DNA of 15,806 nt from contig CALMWN010000202.1 of assembly GCA_937873555.1 (NCBI GenBank), forward strand, positions 1 through 15,806, in the 5' to 3' direction. Origin of the DNA: an uncultured Clostridia bacterium. Its GTDB lineage: Bacteria; Bacillota; Clostridia; Acetivibrionales; CALMWN01. This document shows positions 1 through 6,896 of the stretch, piece after piece; positions within the stretch are counted from its first letter, which is position 1; the number at the start of each line of letters is the position of its first letter. The position numbers and the translations under genes are program-made. The notes beneath the pieces are model-generated. The model was given only the letters and a program-made list of their open reading frames with translations, searched no databases and was not told where the DNA came from.

Positions 1-23
1 CGTCAGATGTGTATAAGAGACAG
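1..23 (+). other. Residual Nextera (Tn5) sequencing adapter, not genomic
   Basis: The window opens with the 3' end of the Nextera read adapter. Positions 5-23 read AGATGTGTATAAGAGACAG, the 19-bp Tn5 mosaic end, preceded by CGTC as in the commercial adapter. In frame with the downstream gene it encodes the well-known contaminant peptide MCIRDS, creating a false ATG start at position 7. Real genomic sequence begins at about position 24. This is seen directly in the bases; the adapter identity is established knowledge. Confidence 0.97.
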
Positions 24-261
24 CAGCGGGAACAGTTACGGGGGATCAGGCAGGGCCTTTGACTGGAGCCTGGCTGCAGAAGCGGCAAAGTACGGAAGAA
101 TAATACTCGCAGGCGGGTTGAATCCACGAAATGTTGCAGGGGCAATAAGGCTGGTAAGGCCTTATGCAGTTGATGTGAGCAGCGGAGTGGAGACAGACGG
201 CTGCAAGGATGACAAAAAAATCAGGGACTTCATCTGTGCAGCAAGGAGCTACGAGAGTTAA
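24..261 (+). CDS. trpF: Phosphoribosylanthranilate isomerase, C-terminal fragment (5' end missing)
   Basis: This is the last ~78 residues of TrpF, out of roughly 200-210 in the family. The enzyme is a cytoplasmic TIM-barrel that converts N-(5-phosphoribosyl)anthranilate to CdRP in tryptophan synthesis. Visible motifs are GGSGRAFDW, the phosphate-binding strand-loop LAGGLNPRNV, and DVSSGVE followed by G-C-K-D near the end, all in the correct order for the C-terminal half of the barrel. The N-terminal half, including the catalytic Cys and Asp, lies beyond the contig edge. The apparent ATG at position 7 belongs to adapter sequence and must not be used as a start. trpB follows 34 bp downstream, the usual Firmicutes trpF-trpB-trpA order. 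Confidence 0.93.
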
Positions 262-295
262 GGTAAATTAAGACTGATCCGTATGGAGGTATGAC

Positions 296-1489
296 ATGAA
301 AGAAAATAAAAAAGGCAGGTATGGGCTGTTCGGAGGGCAATACGCACCGGAAACCCTCATGAATGCGCTAATCGAACTGGAAAACCGGTATGAGGAGTAT
401 AAAAATGATGCAGAGTTTAAAAAAGAATTGAAGTTTTACCTTGAAGAGTATGCAGGAAGACCGTCATTACTTTATTATGCAGGGAAAATGACAAAGGACC
501 TGGGCGGGGCCAGGATATACCTCAAAAGGGAAGACTTGAACCATACAGGCTCCCACAAGATTAATAATGTTTTAGGACAGGTTCTGCTTGCAAAAAGGAT
601 GGGTAAAAAGAGAGTTATTGCAGAAACCGGGGCAGGCCAGCATGGCGTGGCTACAGCTACTGCAGCTGCATTGTTCGATATGGAATGTGAAGTATTCATG
701 GGAAGAGAAGATATGGAAAGGCAGGCCCTGAATGTTTTCAGGATGAAGCTGCTTGGTTCAAAAGTGCACGAGGTGGTATCGGGCACTGCGGCTTTGAAGG
801 ATGCTACAAGTGAAGCAATGCGGGAATGGGCGGCAAGGGTTGAAGACACGTTTTATGTTATCGGCTCCGTTGTGGGCCCTCACCCATACCCCATGATTGT
901 CCGCGATTTTCAGAGTGTAATAGGAAATGAGGTCAAAAACCAGATCATGATGAAGGAAGGAAGATATCCGGATTACCTTGTTGCCTGTGTAGGGGGCGGA
1001 AGCAATGCCATGGGATTGTTCTATCCGTTTCTGGATGATACAGGCGTGAAGATGATTGGAGTAGAAGCCGCGGGCGAGGGTGTGGATACGGAGAAGCACG
1101 CAGCTTCCATTACAAAAGGCAGTGTGGGTGTGCTGCATGGAATGAAGTCATATTTCCTGCAGGACAGGGATGGCCAGATCAACCCTGTATATTCCATATC
1201 AGCGGGTTTGGATTATCCGGGCATAGGTCCGGAACATGCTCATTTCCATGAATCAGGAAGGGCTCAGTATGTTCCGGTATCGGATGCTGAAGCGGTTGAA
1301 GCCTTCCGGTATCTTACCAGGGTTGAAGGAATAATTCCTGCAATAGAAAGCGCCCATGCGGTGGCTTATGTAATGAAACTGGCACCCAGGCTGGGCAGAG
1401 AAGAAGTGATAGTTGTAAATTTGTCAGGGCGTGGGGACAAGGATGTTTATTCTATAGCAAGGTACATGGGGGTGAATGTGGGTGAGTAG
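296..1489 (+). CDS. trpB: Tryptophan synthase beta chain
   Basis: TrpB condenses indole with serine to give tryptophan using pyridoxal phosphate, and forms an alpha2-beta2 complex with TrpA that channels indole. At 397 residues it is full length for a TrpB1-type subunit. It begins with the family's GRYGLFGGQYAPETL segment. The PLP lysine is K88 in HTGSHKINN, the catalytic glutamate is E110 in AETGAGQHG, and the PLP phosphate loop is GGGSNAMG (about 233-240). The SAGLDYPGIGPEH segment is intact. The ATG at 296 is preceded by GGAGG at 285-289 with good spacing; the ATG at 291 is too close and out of frame. It sits in an operon between trpF and trpA, and its last codons overlap trpA. Confidence 0.98.
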   Translation: MKENKKGRYGLFGGQYAPETLMNALIELENRYEEYKNDAEFKKELKFYLEEYAGRPSLLYYAGKMTKDLGGARIYLKREDLNHTGSHKINNVLGQVLLAKRMGKKRVIAETGAGQHGVATATAAALFDMECEVFMGREDMERQALNVFRMKLLGSKVHEVVSGTAALKDATSEAMREWAARVEDTFYVIGSVVGPHPYPMIVRDFQSVIGNEVKNQIMMKEGRYPDYLVACVGGGSNAMGLFYPFLDDTGVKMIGVEAAGEGVDTEKHAASITKGSVGVLHGMKSYFLQDRDGQINPVYSISAGLDYPGIGPEHAHFHESGRAQYVPVSDAEAVEAFRYLTRVEGIIPAIESAHAVAYVMKLAPRLGREEVIVVNLSGRGDKDVYSIARYMGVNVGE

Positions 1490-2279
1490 GATCCAGAGCA
1501 GATTCAAGACATTGAAAGATATGGATAAAAAGGCGCTGATTACATTTGTGACAGCAGGTGACCCCGATATAGGCACTACCAGAAAACTGGTCCTGGAAAT
1601 GGAAAAGAAGGGTGCTGATATCATTGAGCTTGGTATTCCATATTCCGATCCGATCGCAGAAGGCCCGGTGATACAAGCTGCGAATACACGCGCATTGAAA
1701 AATAATATCAGGATCAGGGATATAATGGAGATGGTAAGGGAATTGAGGGAAGTGACGGAAATACCTCTTGTATTCCTCCTCTATTTCAATTGCATATTGC
1801 AGTATGGCATCGAAAGCTTTTTCAAGGATTGTTCCGCTATCGGCCTGGATGGGGTTATAATCCCGGACCTTCCGTTCGAGGAGAGGGATGAAATAGAAAG
1901 TATGATGTCCTTATACCCTGTTGACGTCATATCATTGGTATCCCCGACTTCAAAGGAAAGGACAGAAAAAGTTGCAAAGTCCGCCCAGGGATTCCTGTAT
2001 TGTGTTTCATCACTGGGAGTGACAGGTGTGAGAGATGATTTCAATACGGATTTTGAAGAATTCTTTTCATATATTGACAGGTTTTCGACCATCCCAAAGG
2101 CCATTGGCTTCGGGATATCAACCCCGGAGCATATCAGGAAGCTGAAGAAATATGCCGACGGGTTGATAGTCGGGAGTGCTATTGTAAGACAGGTGGAGAA
2201 CAGCAGAAGCGCAGACGAAGCACTAATGAAGGTAGGAAATTTCGTCGAAATATTAAGAAGAGCGATGGATGAATCATAA
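1482..2279 (+). CDS. trpA: Tryptophan synthase alpha chain
   Basis: TrpA cleaves indole-3-glycerol phosphate to indole and glyceraldehyde-3-phosphate and passes indole to TrpB. The TIM-barrel motifs are present: FVTAGDPD, IIELGIPYSDP, IPDLPFEERDE, GVTGVRDDF, GFGISTPEH and GLIVGSAIV. I chose the GTG at 1482 (265 aa, 8-bp overlap with trpB) because GGGGGTGA at 1468-1475 is well spaced for it; an ATG at 1476 would give 2 more residues but is too close to that site. With the GTG start the catalytic Glu is E49 exactly as in E. coli. The second catalytic acid, Asp60 in E. coli (LADGP), is Glu here (IAEGP). I believe this substitution occurs in some Firmicutes TrpA proteins, so the gene is probably functional. 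It is the last trp gene in the cluster. Confidence 0.96.
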   Translation: MSRIQSRFKTLKDMDKKALITFVTAGDPDIGTTRKLVLEMEKKGADIIELGIPYSDPIAEGPVIQAANTRALKNNIRIRDIMEMVRELREVTEIPLVFLLYFNCILQYGIESFFKDCSAIGLDGVIIPDLPFEERDEIESMMSLYPVDVISLVSPTSKERTEKVAKSAQGFLYCVSSLGVTGVRDDFNTDFEEFFSYIDRFSTIPKAIGFGISTPEHIRKLKKYADGLIVGSAIVRQVENSRSADEALMKVGNFVEILRRAMDES

Positions 2280-2305
2280 ATAATATAAATATGTTTCCAA
2301 AACGG

Positions 2306-2311
2306 TATAAT
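2306..2311 (+). promoter_or_regulatory. Possible -10 box for the small coiled-coil gene
   Basis: A perfect TATAAT lies 35 bp before the ATG of the 62-aa gene and 27 bp after the trpA stop, with no terminator between. No convincing -35 hexamer is visible 16-18 bp upstream, so the small gene may instead be read from the trp operon transcript. Weak evidence, from the motif alone. Confidence 0.25.
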
Positions 2312-2345
2312 ATGATAAAATGGTATTATATCAGGGGGTGCACTT

Positions 2346-2534
2346 ATGAATGACGAATATGCAACCAAGCTTGAAGAGATACACGAAATGCTGAAAGCGG
2401 TTTTAGACAGACAGGATCAGCTGATGGAAAGCATGAAGGAGTTGAAGGAACAGCAGAAAAAACTTCAAGAGGAGATTAAAATAAATTATCTTGTACTGAA
2501 CAGCCTGCCTTCAAGGAATGAAATATTGAACTGA
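2346..2534 (+). CDS. Small coiled-coil protein of unknown function (62 aa)
   Basis: I do not recognise a family. The protein is short, highly charged and lacks a signal peptide or membrane segment. Residues ~7-48 form an almost continuous helix rich in Glu, Lys and Gln, with hydrophobic residues (L, I, M, V) at heptad-like spacing, so it probably forms a coiled coil and dimerises. The C-terminal ~14 residues (LNSLPSRNEILN) look less helical. Translation is well supported: AGGGGGTG ends at 2340, 5 bp before the ATG. The gene lies between trpA and an intrinsic terminator, so it is either the last gene of the trp transcript or a single-gene unit. A role in tryptophan metabolism is not implied by its sequence. 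Confidence 0.72.
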   Translation: MNDEYATKLEEIHEMLKAVLDRQDQLMESMKELKEQQKKLQEEIKINYLVLNSLPSRNEILN

Positions 2535-2637
2535 ACAGCTGCATTGTGAAATGGGATTTTAACCGGGATTTAAACGATACTGAGGTATTGTATCTGATAA
2601 TGATTTTGATTTTGTTCAAATATTGCCGTTGGGAAAG

Positions 2638-2662
2638 GGACTGCCAAAAGCAGTCCTCTTTT
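2638..2662 (+). terminator. Intrinsic terminator after the trp operon and small gene
   Basis: The perfect 7-bp stem GGACTGC (2638-2644) / GCAGTCC (2650-2656) has a 5-nt CAAAA loop and is followed by TCTTTT. It lies 104 bp after the stop of the 62-aa gene and closes that transcription unit. The stretch 2535-2637 before it shows no gene or motif I can name. Confidence 0.85.
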
Positions 2663-2663
2663 G

Positions 2664-2786
2664 TACTACTTTGTTACATCATTAATTTGTGGAAATTTTG
2701 CAGTGTAAATTTCTATTGAAGAAAAAGTAAGAATGCTCCTATCTTACTTGTTTCTTCAATAATAATTCCAAAGTAACAAAGTAGTG
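2664..2786. repeat. Palindromic MITE-like element with 13-bp terminal inverted repeats
   Basis: The outer arms ACTACTTTGTTAC (2665-2677) and GTAACAAAGTAGT (2773-2785) are perfect inverted copies 95 bp apart. Inside, an 18-bp stem (2715-2732 with 2742-2760, one bulged G at 2750) closes a 9-nt loop. A side hairpin GAAATTT (2692-2698) / AAATTTC (2707-2713) sits in the left arm, where the left half carries about 25 extra bases compared with the right. TA dinucleotides occur symmetrically inside the arms (2667-2668 and 2782-2783). There is no coding capacity. The size and nested palindromes fit a non-autonomous miniature transposable element or a structured RNA. It begins directly after the terminator and ends 62 bp before the preferred start of the response regulator. 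Confidence 0.6.
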
Positions 2787-2803
2787 TTAGGTAAGAGGTA
2801 TAT

Positions 2804-2812
2804 TGGTATAAA
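2804..2812 (+). promoter_or_regulatory. Possible extended -10 promoter for the two-component operon
   Basis: TGGTATAAA matches an extended -10 (TGn then TATAAA at 2807-2812) 35 bp before the preferred ATG at 2848. A good -35 is not evident, as expected for extended -10 promoters. Its position argues that the ATG at 2812 is not the real start. Motif evidence only. Confidence 0.33.
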
Positions 2813-2847
2813 TGACTGAAAATCTTATATTACAGGATGGTGGTTTG

Positions 2848-3534
2848 ATGCTCTGCAAAACAAAGGTATTGGTAATTGATGATGATATGAATATTTGTGA
2901 GTTGATACGCCTGTATCTTGAGAAGGAAGGCTTCGAGGTGATGACGGTATACAACGGTATCAAGGCAATAGAGGCTTTCAAGGGATTCACGCCGAACATC
3001 ATTGTCCTGGATATAATGCTGCCCGGCATTGACGGATGGCAGGTGTGCCGTGAGGTCAGGAAACTGAGCAGTATACCAATTATAATGCTTACTGCCAAGG
3101 GTGAAACCTTTGACAAGGTTCTCGGACTGGAGCTTGGCGCAGATGACTATATGGTAAAACCCTTTGAACCCAAGGAACTGGTAGCAAGGGTCAAAGCTGT
3201 ATTAAGAAGATATGAGCATAAGGAACCGGATACCCAGGAAATAGTATTTCCGAATCTGGTTATAAACAAATCCAATTACATTGTTAAGGTTAACGGCAAG
3301 GAACTGGAACTGCCGCCCAAGGAACTGGAGCTTTTATATTTCCTGGCATCAAATTCCAACAAGGTATTTACCAGAGAACAGCTGCTGGAACATGTGTGGG
3401 GCTTTGATTTCTTTGGAGATTCAAGAACCGTGGATGTTCATGTCAAGAGGCTGAGGGAAAAAATTGAATTGGAAAACCAGGTATGGCAGCTTAAGACTGT
3501 CTGGGGAGTCGGCTATAAATTTGAGGTGAAGTAA
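2848..3534 (+). CDS. OmpR/PhoB-family DNA-binding response regulator
   Basis: This is a cytoplasmic transcription factor activated by phosphotransfer from the adjacent kinase. The receiver domain (about residues 5-118) has acidic D11-D13, phospho-acceptor D55 in IVLDIMLPG, T82 in MLTAK and K104 in VKPFEP. The winged-helix output domain (about 130-226) has the LPPKELELLYFLASN start, the RTVDVHVKRLREKIE recognition helix and the VWGVGYKFE hairpin. I prefer ATG 2848 (228 aa), which has AGGATGGTGG just upstream and gives the usual short N-terminus before VLVIDDD. An in-frame ATG at 2812 adds 12 residues but its only Shine-Dalgarno candidate (GAGG, 2795-2798) is 13 bp away. The kinase gene overlaps the stop by 1 bp. 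With HtrA next, it resembles CssR-type envelope-stress regulators by context, not by proven orthology. Confidence 0.95.
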   Translation: MLCKTKVLVIDDDMNICELIRLYLEKEGFEVMTVYNGIKAIEAFKGFTPNIIVLDIMLPGIDGWQVCREVRKLSSIPIIMLTAKGETFDKVLGLELGADDYMVKPFEPKELVARVKAVLRRYEHKEPDTQEIVFPNLVINKSNYIVKVNGKELELPPKELELLYFLASNSNKVFTREQLLEHVWGFDFFGDSRTVDVHVKRLREKIELENQVWQLKTVWGVGYKFEVK

Positions 3535-5015
3535 TGTTTAAAACAATATTCGGCAAAATGCTGGTTATATTTATCTCAATACTTATCTTCAGCTTCTCGG
3601 TAACAGGGATGATGCTTTACATATTTCTGGGGAATTTTGTTCTGGGTGAAAAACAGGATGCGTTGAAGCAAAGCGGGGACAGAATAAACAGCCTCCTTAA
3701 AATTTACATTGAAAATCCGGAAAACCCCGCAGCAAGGCTGCTGTTTGAAAGGATACTCGAATCATACAGCTCCAATACAAACTCGTATGTCTGGATTGTT
3801 GATAAGAACGGGTATATAGCTTTCGCACAACCGGAGCTGCCGGATATTGTCAAAGAAAGGCTCAAATCAGAAAACGGTTATGTAAAACTTCCTGATGACA
3901 GGCAATACAAGAAGGTAATGCAGGGAGTGCAGGATAATATAAGGGAGATCGGAGACTTCTACGGGCTGTTCAAGGATACCGGGATATCATGGCTGACGGT
4001 AGAAAAGCCGTTTAAGAATACTAACAGTCAGGGAAAGGAAGAGGTCATAGCTGCAGTTTACCTCCACACACCGATTCCGGAACTTCATAAAGCGCGTACA
4101 TCTGTTTTCAAACTGTTCATTATTGCAGTTTTTATTTCAGTATTCATATCAATATTGCTTGTCTATATTTTTTCATTAAAAATAACAAGCCCGTTAAAGG
4201 AAATCAGGAATGCTTCAAAGATAATAGCGGGGGGAGAGTTCCAGAAACGTCTGGATATCAAATCCAACGATGAAATCGGAGAGCTTGCAAGCAGCTTCAA
4301 TCACATGGCCTCGGCGCTTCAAAACCTTGAAGAGATGAGACGCGGATTCATCGCAAATGTGTCCCATGAGTTGAGAACTCCTATGACGTCGATAAGGGGC
4401 TTTATTGAAGGGATACTGGACGGCACCATACCTGCTGAAAGGCACAGGGATTATCTCAACATCGTGAAGGATGAAACCAACCGGTTAAACCGCCTTGTCA
4501 ATGATTTGCTGGATCTGGCCAGGATGGAAGCAGGAGAGGTTGTTTTAAACTATAAGGAATTTGATATAAACGAATTGATAAGAAGGTGCATTATCAAGCT
4601 GGAAAACCTTATTGTACAGAAAGGCCTGCAGTTTGAAGCAAGCTTTGAAGAAGAAGGAATGATGGTTTATGCAGATCCTGACGCCATAGAGCGTGTTATA
4701 ATAAACCTTGTGCACAATGCTGTGAAGTTTACACCTGAAGGTGGAAAAATCAAAATAAACACGCAAAACCATAAGGGAAAGATTTATGTTTCAGTAAAAG
4801 ACAGCGGTATCGGAATAAGCAAAGAGGAACTTGAACTGATATGGGAGAGATTCTACAAATCTGATAAATCCAGGGGCGGCGATAAGACGGGGACTGGCCT
4901 CGGTCTTGCTATAGTAAAAAATATAATGAATGAACATAAACAGGAAATATGGGTAGATAGTGAGCAGGGCGAAGGCACGGAATTCACTTTCACTTTGGAA
5001 AGCCTGAAAAAGTAA
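3534..5015 (+). CDS. Membrane sensor histidine kinase (HAMP, HisKA, HATPase)
   Basis: This is the partner of the preceding regulator: it autophosphorylates on His and passes the phosphate to the receiver. Domain order in 493 residues: TM1 ~9-32, an extracytoplasmic sensor of ~155 residues (34-190; VWIVDKNGYIAF suggests a PAS/Cache-like fold), TM2 ~192-214, HAMP ~215-267, HisKA with H278 in NVSHELRTP, then the ATPase with N box NLVHNAVKF (N395), G1 DSGIGI, F box ERFYKSD and G2 GTGLGLA (453-459). All catalytic motifs are intact. The start overlaps the regulator stop in TAATG, with GAGGTGA at 3523-3529 as ribosome binding site, so the two are translationally coupled. The sensor domain is too divergent to give a ligand. 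The 155 bp to htrA hold no obvious terminator. Confidence 0.96.
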   Translation: MFKTIFGKMLVIFISILIFSFSVTGMMLYIFLGNFVLGEKQDALKQSGDRINSLLKIYIENPENPAARLLFERILESYSSNTNSYVWIVDKNGYIAFAQPELPDIVKERLKSENGYVKLPDDRQYKKVMQGVQDNIREIGDFYGLFKDTGISWLTVEKPFKNTNSQGKEEVIAAVYLHTPIPELHKARTSVFKLFIIAVFISVFISILLVYIFSLKITSPLKEIRNASKIIAGGEFQKRLDIKSNDEIGELASSFNHMASALQNLEEMRRGFIANVSHELRTPMTSIRGFIEGILDGTIPAERHRDYLNIVKDETNRLNRLVNDLLDLARMEAGEVVLNYKEFDINELIRRCIIKLENLIVQKGLQFEASFEEEGMMVYADPDAIERVIINLVHNAVKFTPEGGKIKINTQNHKGKIYVSVKDSGIGISKEELELIWERFYKSDKSRGGDKTGTGLGLAIVKNIMNEHKQEIWVDSEQGEGTEFTFTLESLKK

Positions 5016-5043
5016 TTTGCGGGAAGGATTGAAGCGGCTTTAA

Positions 5044-5120
5044 CAGAAACCGTTTCTGCAGTAACCTTTACAATTTGTTCATATTTTATTAAAAATAATT
5101 GTTTAGAATTGAAATATGAA
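5044..5120. promoter_or_regulatory. Inverted repeats upstream of htrA, possible operator sites
   Basis: The spacer between kinase and protease holds two symmetric sequences. CAGAAAC-C-GTTTCTG (5044-5058) is a perfect 7-bp palindrome about a single base; it has no T-run after it and is too tight for a stable hairpin, so it looks more like a protein-binding site than a terminator. TTCATATTT (5078-5086) and AAATATGAA (5112-5120) are perfect 9-bp inverted copies 25 bp apart. Either could bind a regulator of htrA. No clear -35/-10 pair was found. This rests on symmetry alone; the second is AT-rich and could be chance. Confidence 0.3.
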
Positions 5121-5170
5121 AAGCAATATAAAAAGTAATTTATGAAGCAATAAAGAAGGGAGTTGTTAGT

Positions 5171-6673
5171 ATGGATAATAACAACAATAATTTCAACATG
5201 ATAGATAACAATAATTCAATGAAAAGCACTGAACCTGCTTCATCTGACAGCTATGAAAACAGTGTGGGAAACATGGAGGAAATGGAAATCATTAGAACAT
5301 ACGGTTCTGAAGCCAAAAAGGTTGAAACCGGCAGTAATACGGAATATAACAGTACAACTGCAGGAAGCGTCCCGGAAAACAATACGGCTGTCGGGAGTGA
5401 AGCCGGAACCAATGAATACAGAAATAACGGAGACTCGCTGAGGACACCTGCCTATTATACCGAAAGTTATCAAAAACCTGAAAAAAGAAAAAACAGCAGC
5501 GTGATGCAGCTGATAGCCGTAGCACTCATAAGTTCAATCCTGGGAGGGACAGTCGTAGCAGGTTTTTTCCAGTTTGCGACACCGGCGATACAACCGTTTG
5601 CTAATAAGCTTTTTTCTCAAAAGAACTCATCAGGCACAGCAGCAGGACAGGACACCTATAAAAGGGTGGAGATAGTACAAAACGGAGATTCACCTGTAAC
5701 AGCAATTGCAGAAAAGGTGAGCCCTTCCATAGTAGGTATAAGGGTTACAGCGAAATCAACCACGCCCGATTTCGGATTTTTCTTCGGAGGAGGAAGTCAG
5801 AACAGCACAGCTGAGGGCTCAGGTATAATTATCAAAAGCGGCGGCTATATTATGACCAATAATCATGTAATAGAAAATGCATATAATGCAAATACGGGAA
5901 ATCTGGTCAATGGTGCCAAAATTGAAGTTATACTTCCAAGCCAGAAAGACAAACCGCTTTCAGCTACAGTTGTAGGCAGGGATATCAGGACCGACCTTGC
6001 TGTTTTGAAGGTTGATGCATCAGGACTTCCTGCTGCAGAGCTTGGAAATTCGGATGATCTGAAAATCGGTGAACTCGCAGTTGCCATAGGTAATCCAGGA
6101 GGACTGGAGTATATGGGCTCTGTAACGGTAGGTGTCATCAGCGGACTTAACAGAACGCTGCCTGTAGTAGATGGCAAGGAGATTAAGCTTATACAAACCG
6201 ATGCAGCTATAAACCCCGGTAACAGTGGAGGAGCTCTTGTCAATTCAAAAGGCCAGGTTATAGGGATCAATACGGCAAAGATGGCGGCACAGGGCTTTGA
6301 AGGCCTGGGATTTGCAATACCGGTCAATAAGGCAAAAGAAATAACCGACAGCCTTATGCAGTATAAATATGTAAAAGGTAGACCTTTTGTAGGAATTTCT
6401 GCAGAACCGAGATTTGACGAAACATTCGCAAAACGCAATAATGTACCTGTAGGAGTGCTAGTCGCCGATGTTACACCATTAAGCGGCGCATATACTGCAG
6501 GGATTCAGAAGAATGACATAATAACAAAATTTGACGGACAGCCTGTTAAGAATGTTGATGAACTCAACAATATCAAGAACAACCACAAGCCCGGAGATAC
6601 CGTTCCTGTAGAAATATATCGCGACGGAAGCTATAAGACGCTGCAGGTGAAACTGGGAGAGTCAAAGGAATAA
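5171..6673 (+). CDS. htrA: Membrane-anchored HtrA/DegP-family serine protease with PDZ domain
   Basis: HtrA proteases degrade or refold damaged proteins outside the membrane. In 500 residues: a cytoplasmic N-terminus of ~108 residues rich in Asn, Ser, Glu and Thr (polyasparagine start, no known domain), one TM helix ~112-134, a linker, a trypsin-like domain ~175-395 with the triad H232 (TNNHVIENA), D275 (RTDLAVLKV) and S352 (NPGNSGGAL), and one PDZ domain ~403-497 (GVLVADVTPLSGAYTAGI, GDTVPVEIYRDG). This is the usual Firmicutes layout, with a longer than usual cytoplasmic tail. AAGGGAG before the ATG supports the start. It follows the two-component pair by 155 bp. By analogy with B. subtilis CssRS and its HtrA/HtrB proteases, the regulator may control it; that is inference. 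Confidence 0.95.
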   Translation: MDNNNNNFNMIDNNNSMKSTEPASSDSYENSVGNMEEMEIIRTYGSEAKKVETGSNTEYNSTTAGSVPENNTAVGSEAGTNEYRNNGDSLRTPAYYTESYQKPEKRKNSSVMQLIAVALISSILGGTVVAGFFQFATPAIQPFANKLFSQKNSSGTAAGQDTYKRVEIVQNGDSPVTAIAEKVSPSIVGIRVTAKSTTPDFGFFFGGGSQNSTAEGSGIIIKSGGYIMTNNHVIENAYNANTGNLVNGAKIEVILPSQKDKPLSATVVGRDIRTDLAVLKVDASGLPAAELGNSDDLKIGELAVAIGNPGGLEYMGSVTVGVISGLNRTLPVVDGKEIKLIQTDAAINPGNSGGALVNSKGQVIGINTAKMAAQGFEGLGFAIPVNKAKEITDSLMQYKYVKGRPFVGISAEPRFDETFAKRNNVPVGVLVADVTPLSGAYTAGIQKNDIITKFDGQPVKNVDELNNIKNNHKPGDTVPVEIYRDGSYKTLQVKLGESKE

Positions 6674-6694
6674 TAGTCTAAATTCCTCTAAAAA

Positions 6695-6727
6695 GCATGA
6701 AAGCAGTAGAAATACTGCTTTCATGTT
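6695..6727. terminator. Hairpin terminator after htrA, possibly bidirectional
   Basis: A perfect 13-bp stem CATGAAAGCAGTA (6696-6708) / TACTGCTTTCATG (6713-6725) is capped by a GAAA tetraloop, 22 bp after the htrA stop. The downstream U-tract is weak (TTGTC). The upstream side is an A5 run (6690-6694), so on the minus strand the stem is followed by a better T-run, although no minus-strand gene points into it. Confidence 0.65.
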
Positions 6728-6896
6728 GTCATAATTTGCGATGAATTTATAATTTAAATTCTGATAATTAAGAGGAATTTATATATATTTGTAGAATATA
6801 CCAAGATATATAAAAAAATACTACATATCCTCCATAATCATATAAGGTTAATTTACAAAATCAGTGGTTATTTATTATTTTCTTCGGGGGGAAGGC

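Noticed and set aside
5044..5058. Palindrome after the kinase gene as an intrinsic terminator
   Set aside because: The arms meet around one base, so a stable hairpin would lose inner pairs, and no T-run follows.
6864..6896. GTG at 6864 as the start of the HD-GYP protein
   Set aside because: No ribosome binding site precedes it, and a G-rich site directly serves ATG 6897.
6674..6896. Possible c-di-GMP riboswitch upstream of the HD-GYP gene, also sought upstream of glgA and the cyclase
   Set aside because: The conserved GEMM core segments are not present by eye in any of these spacers.
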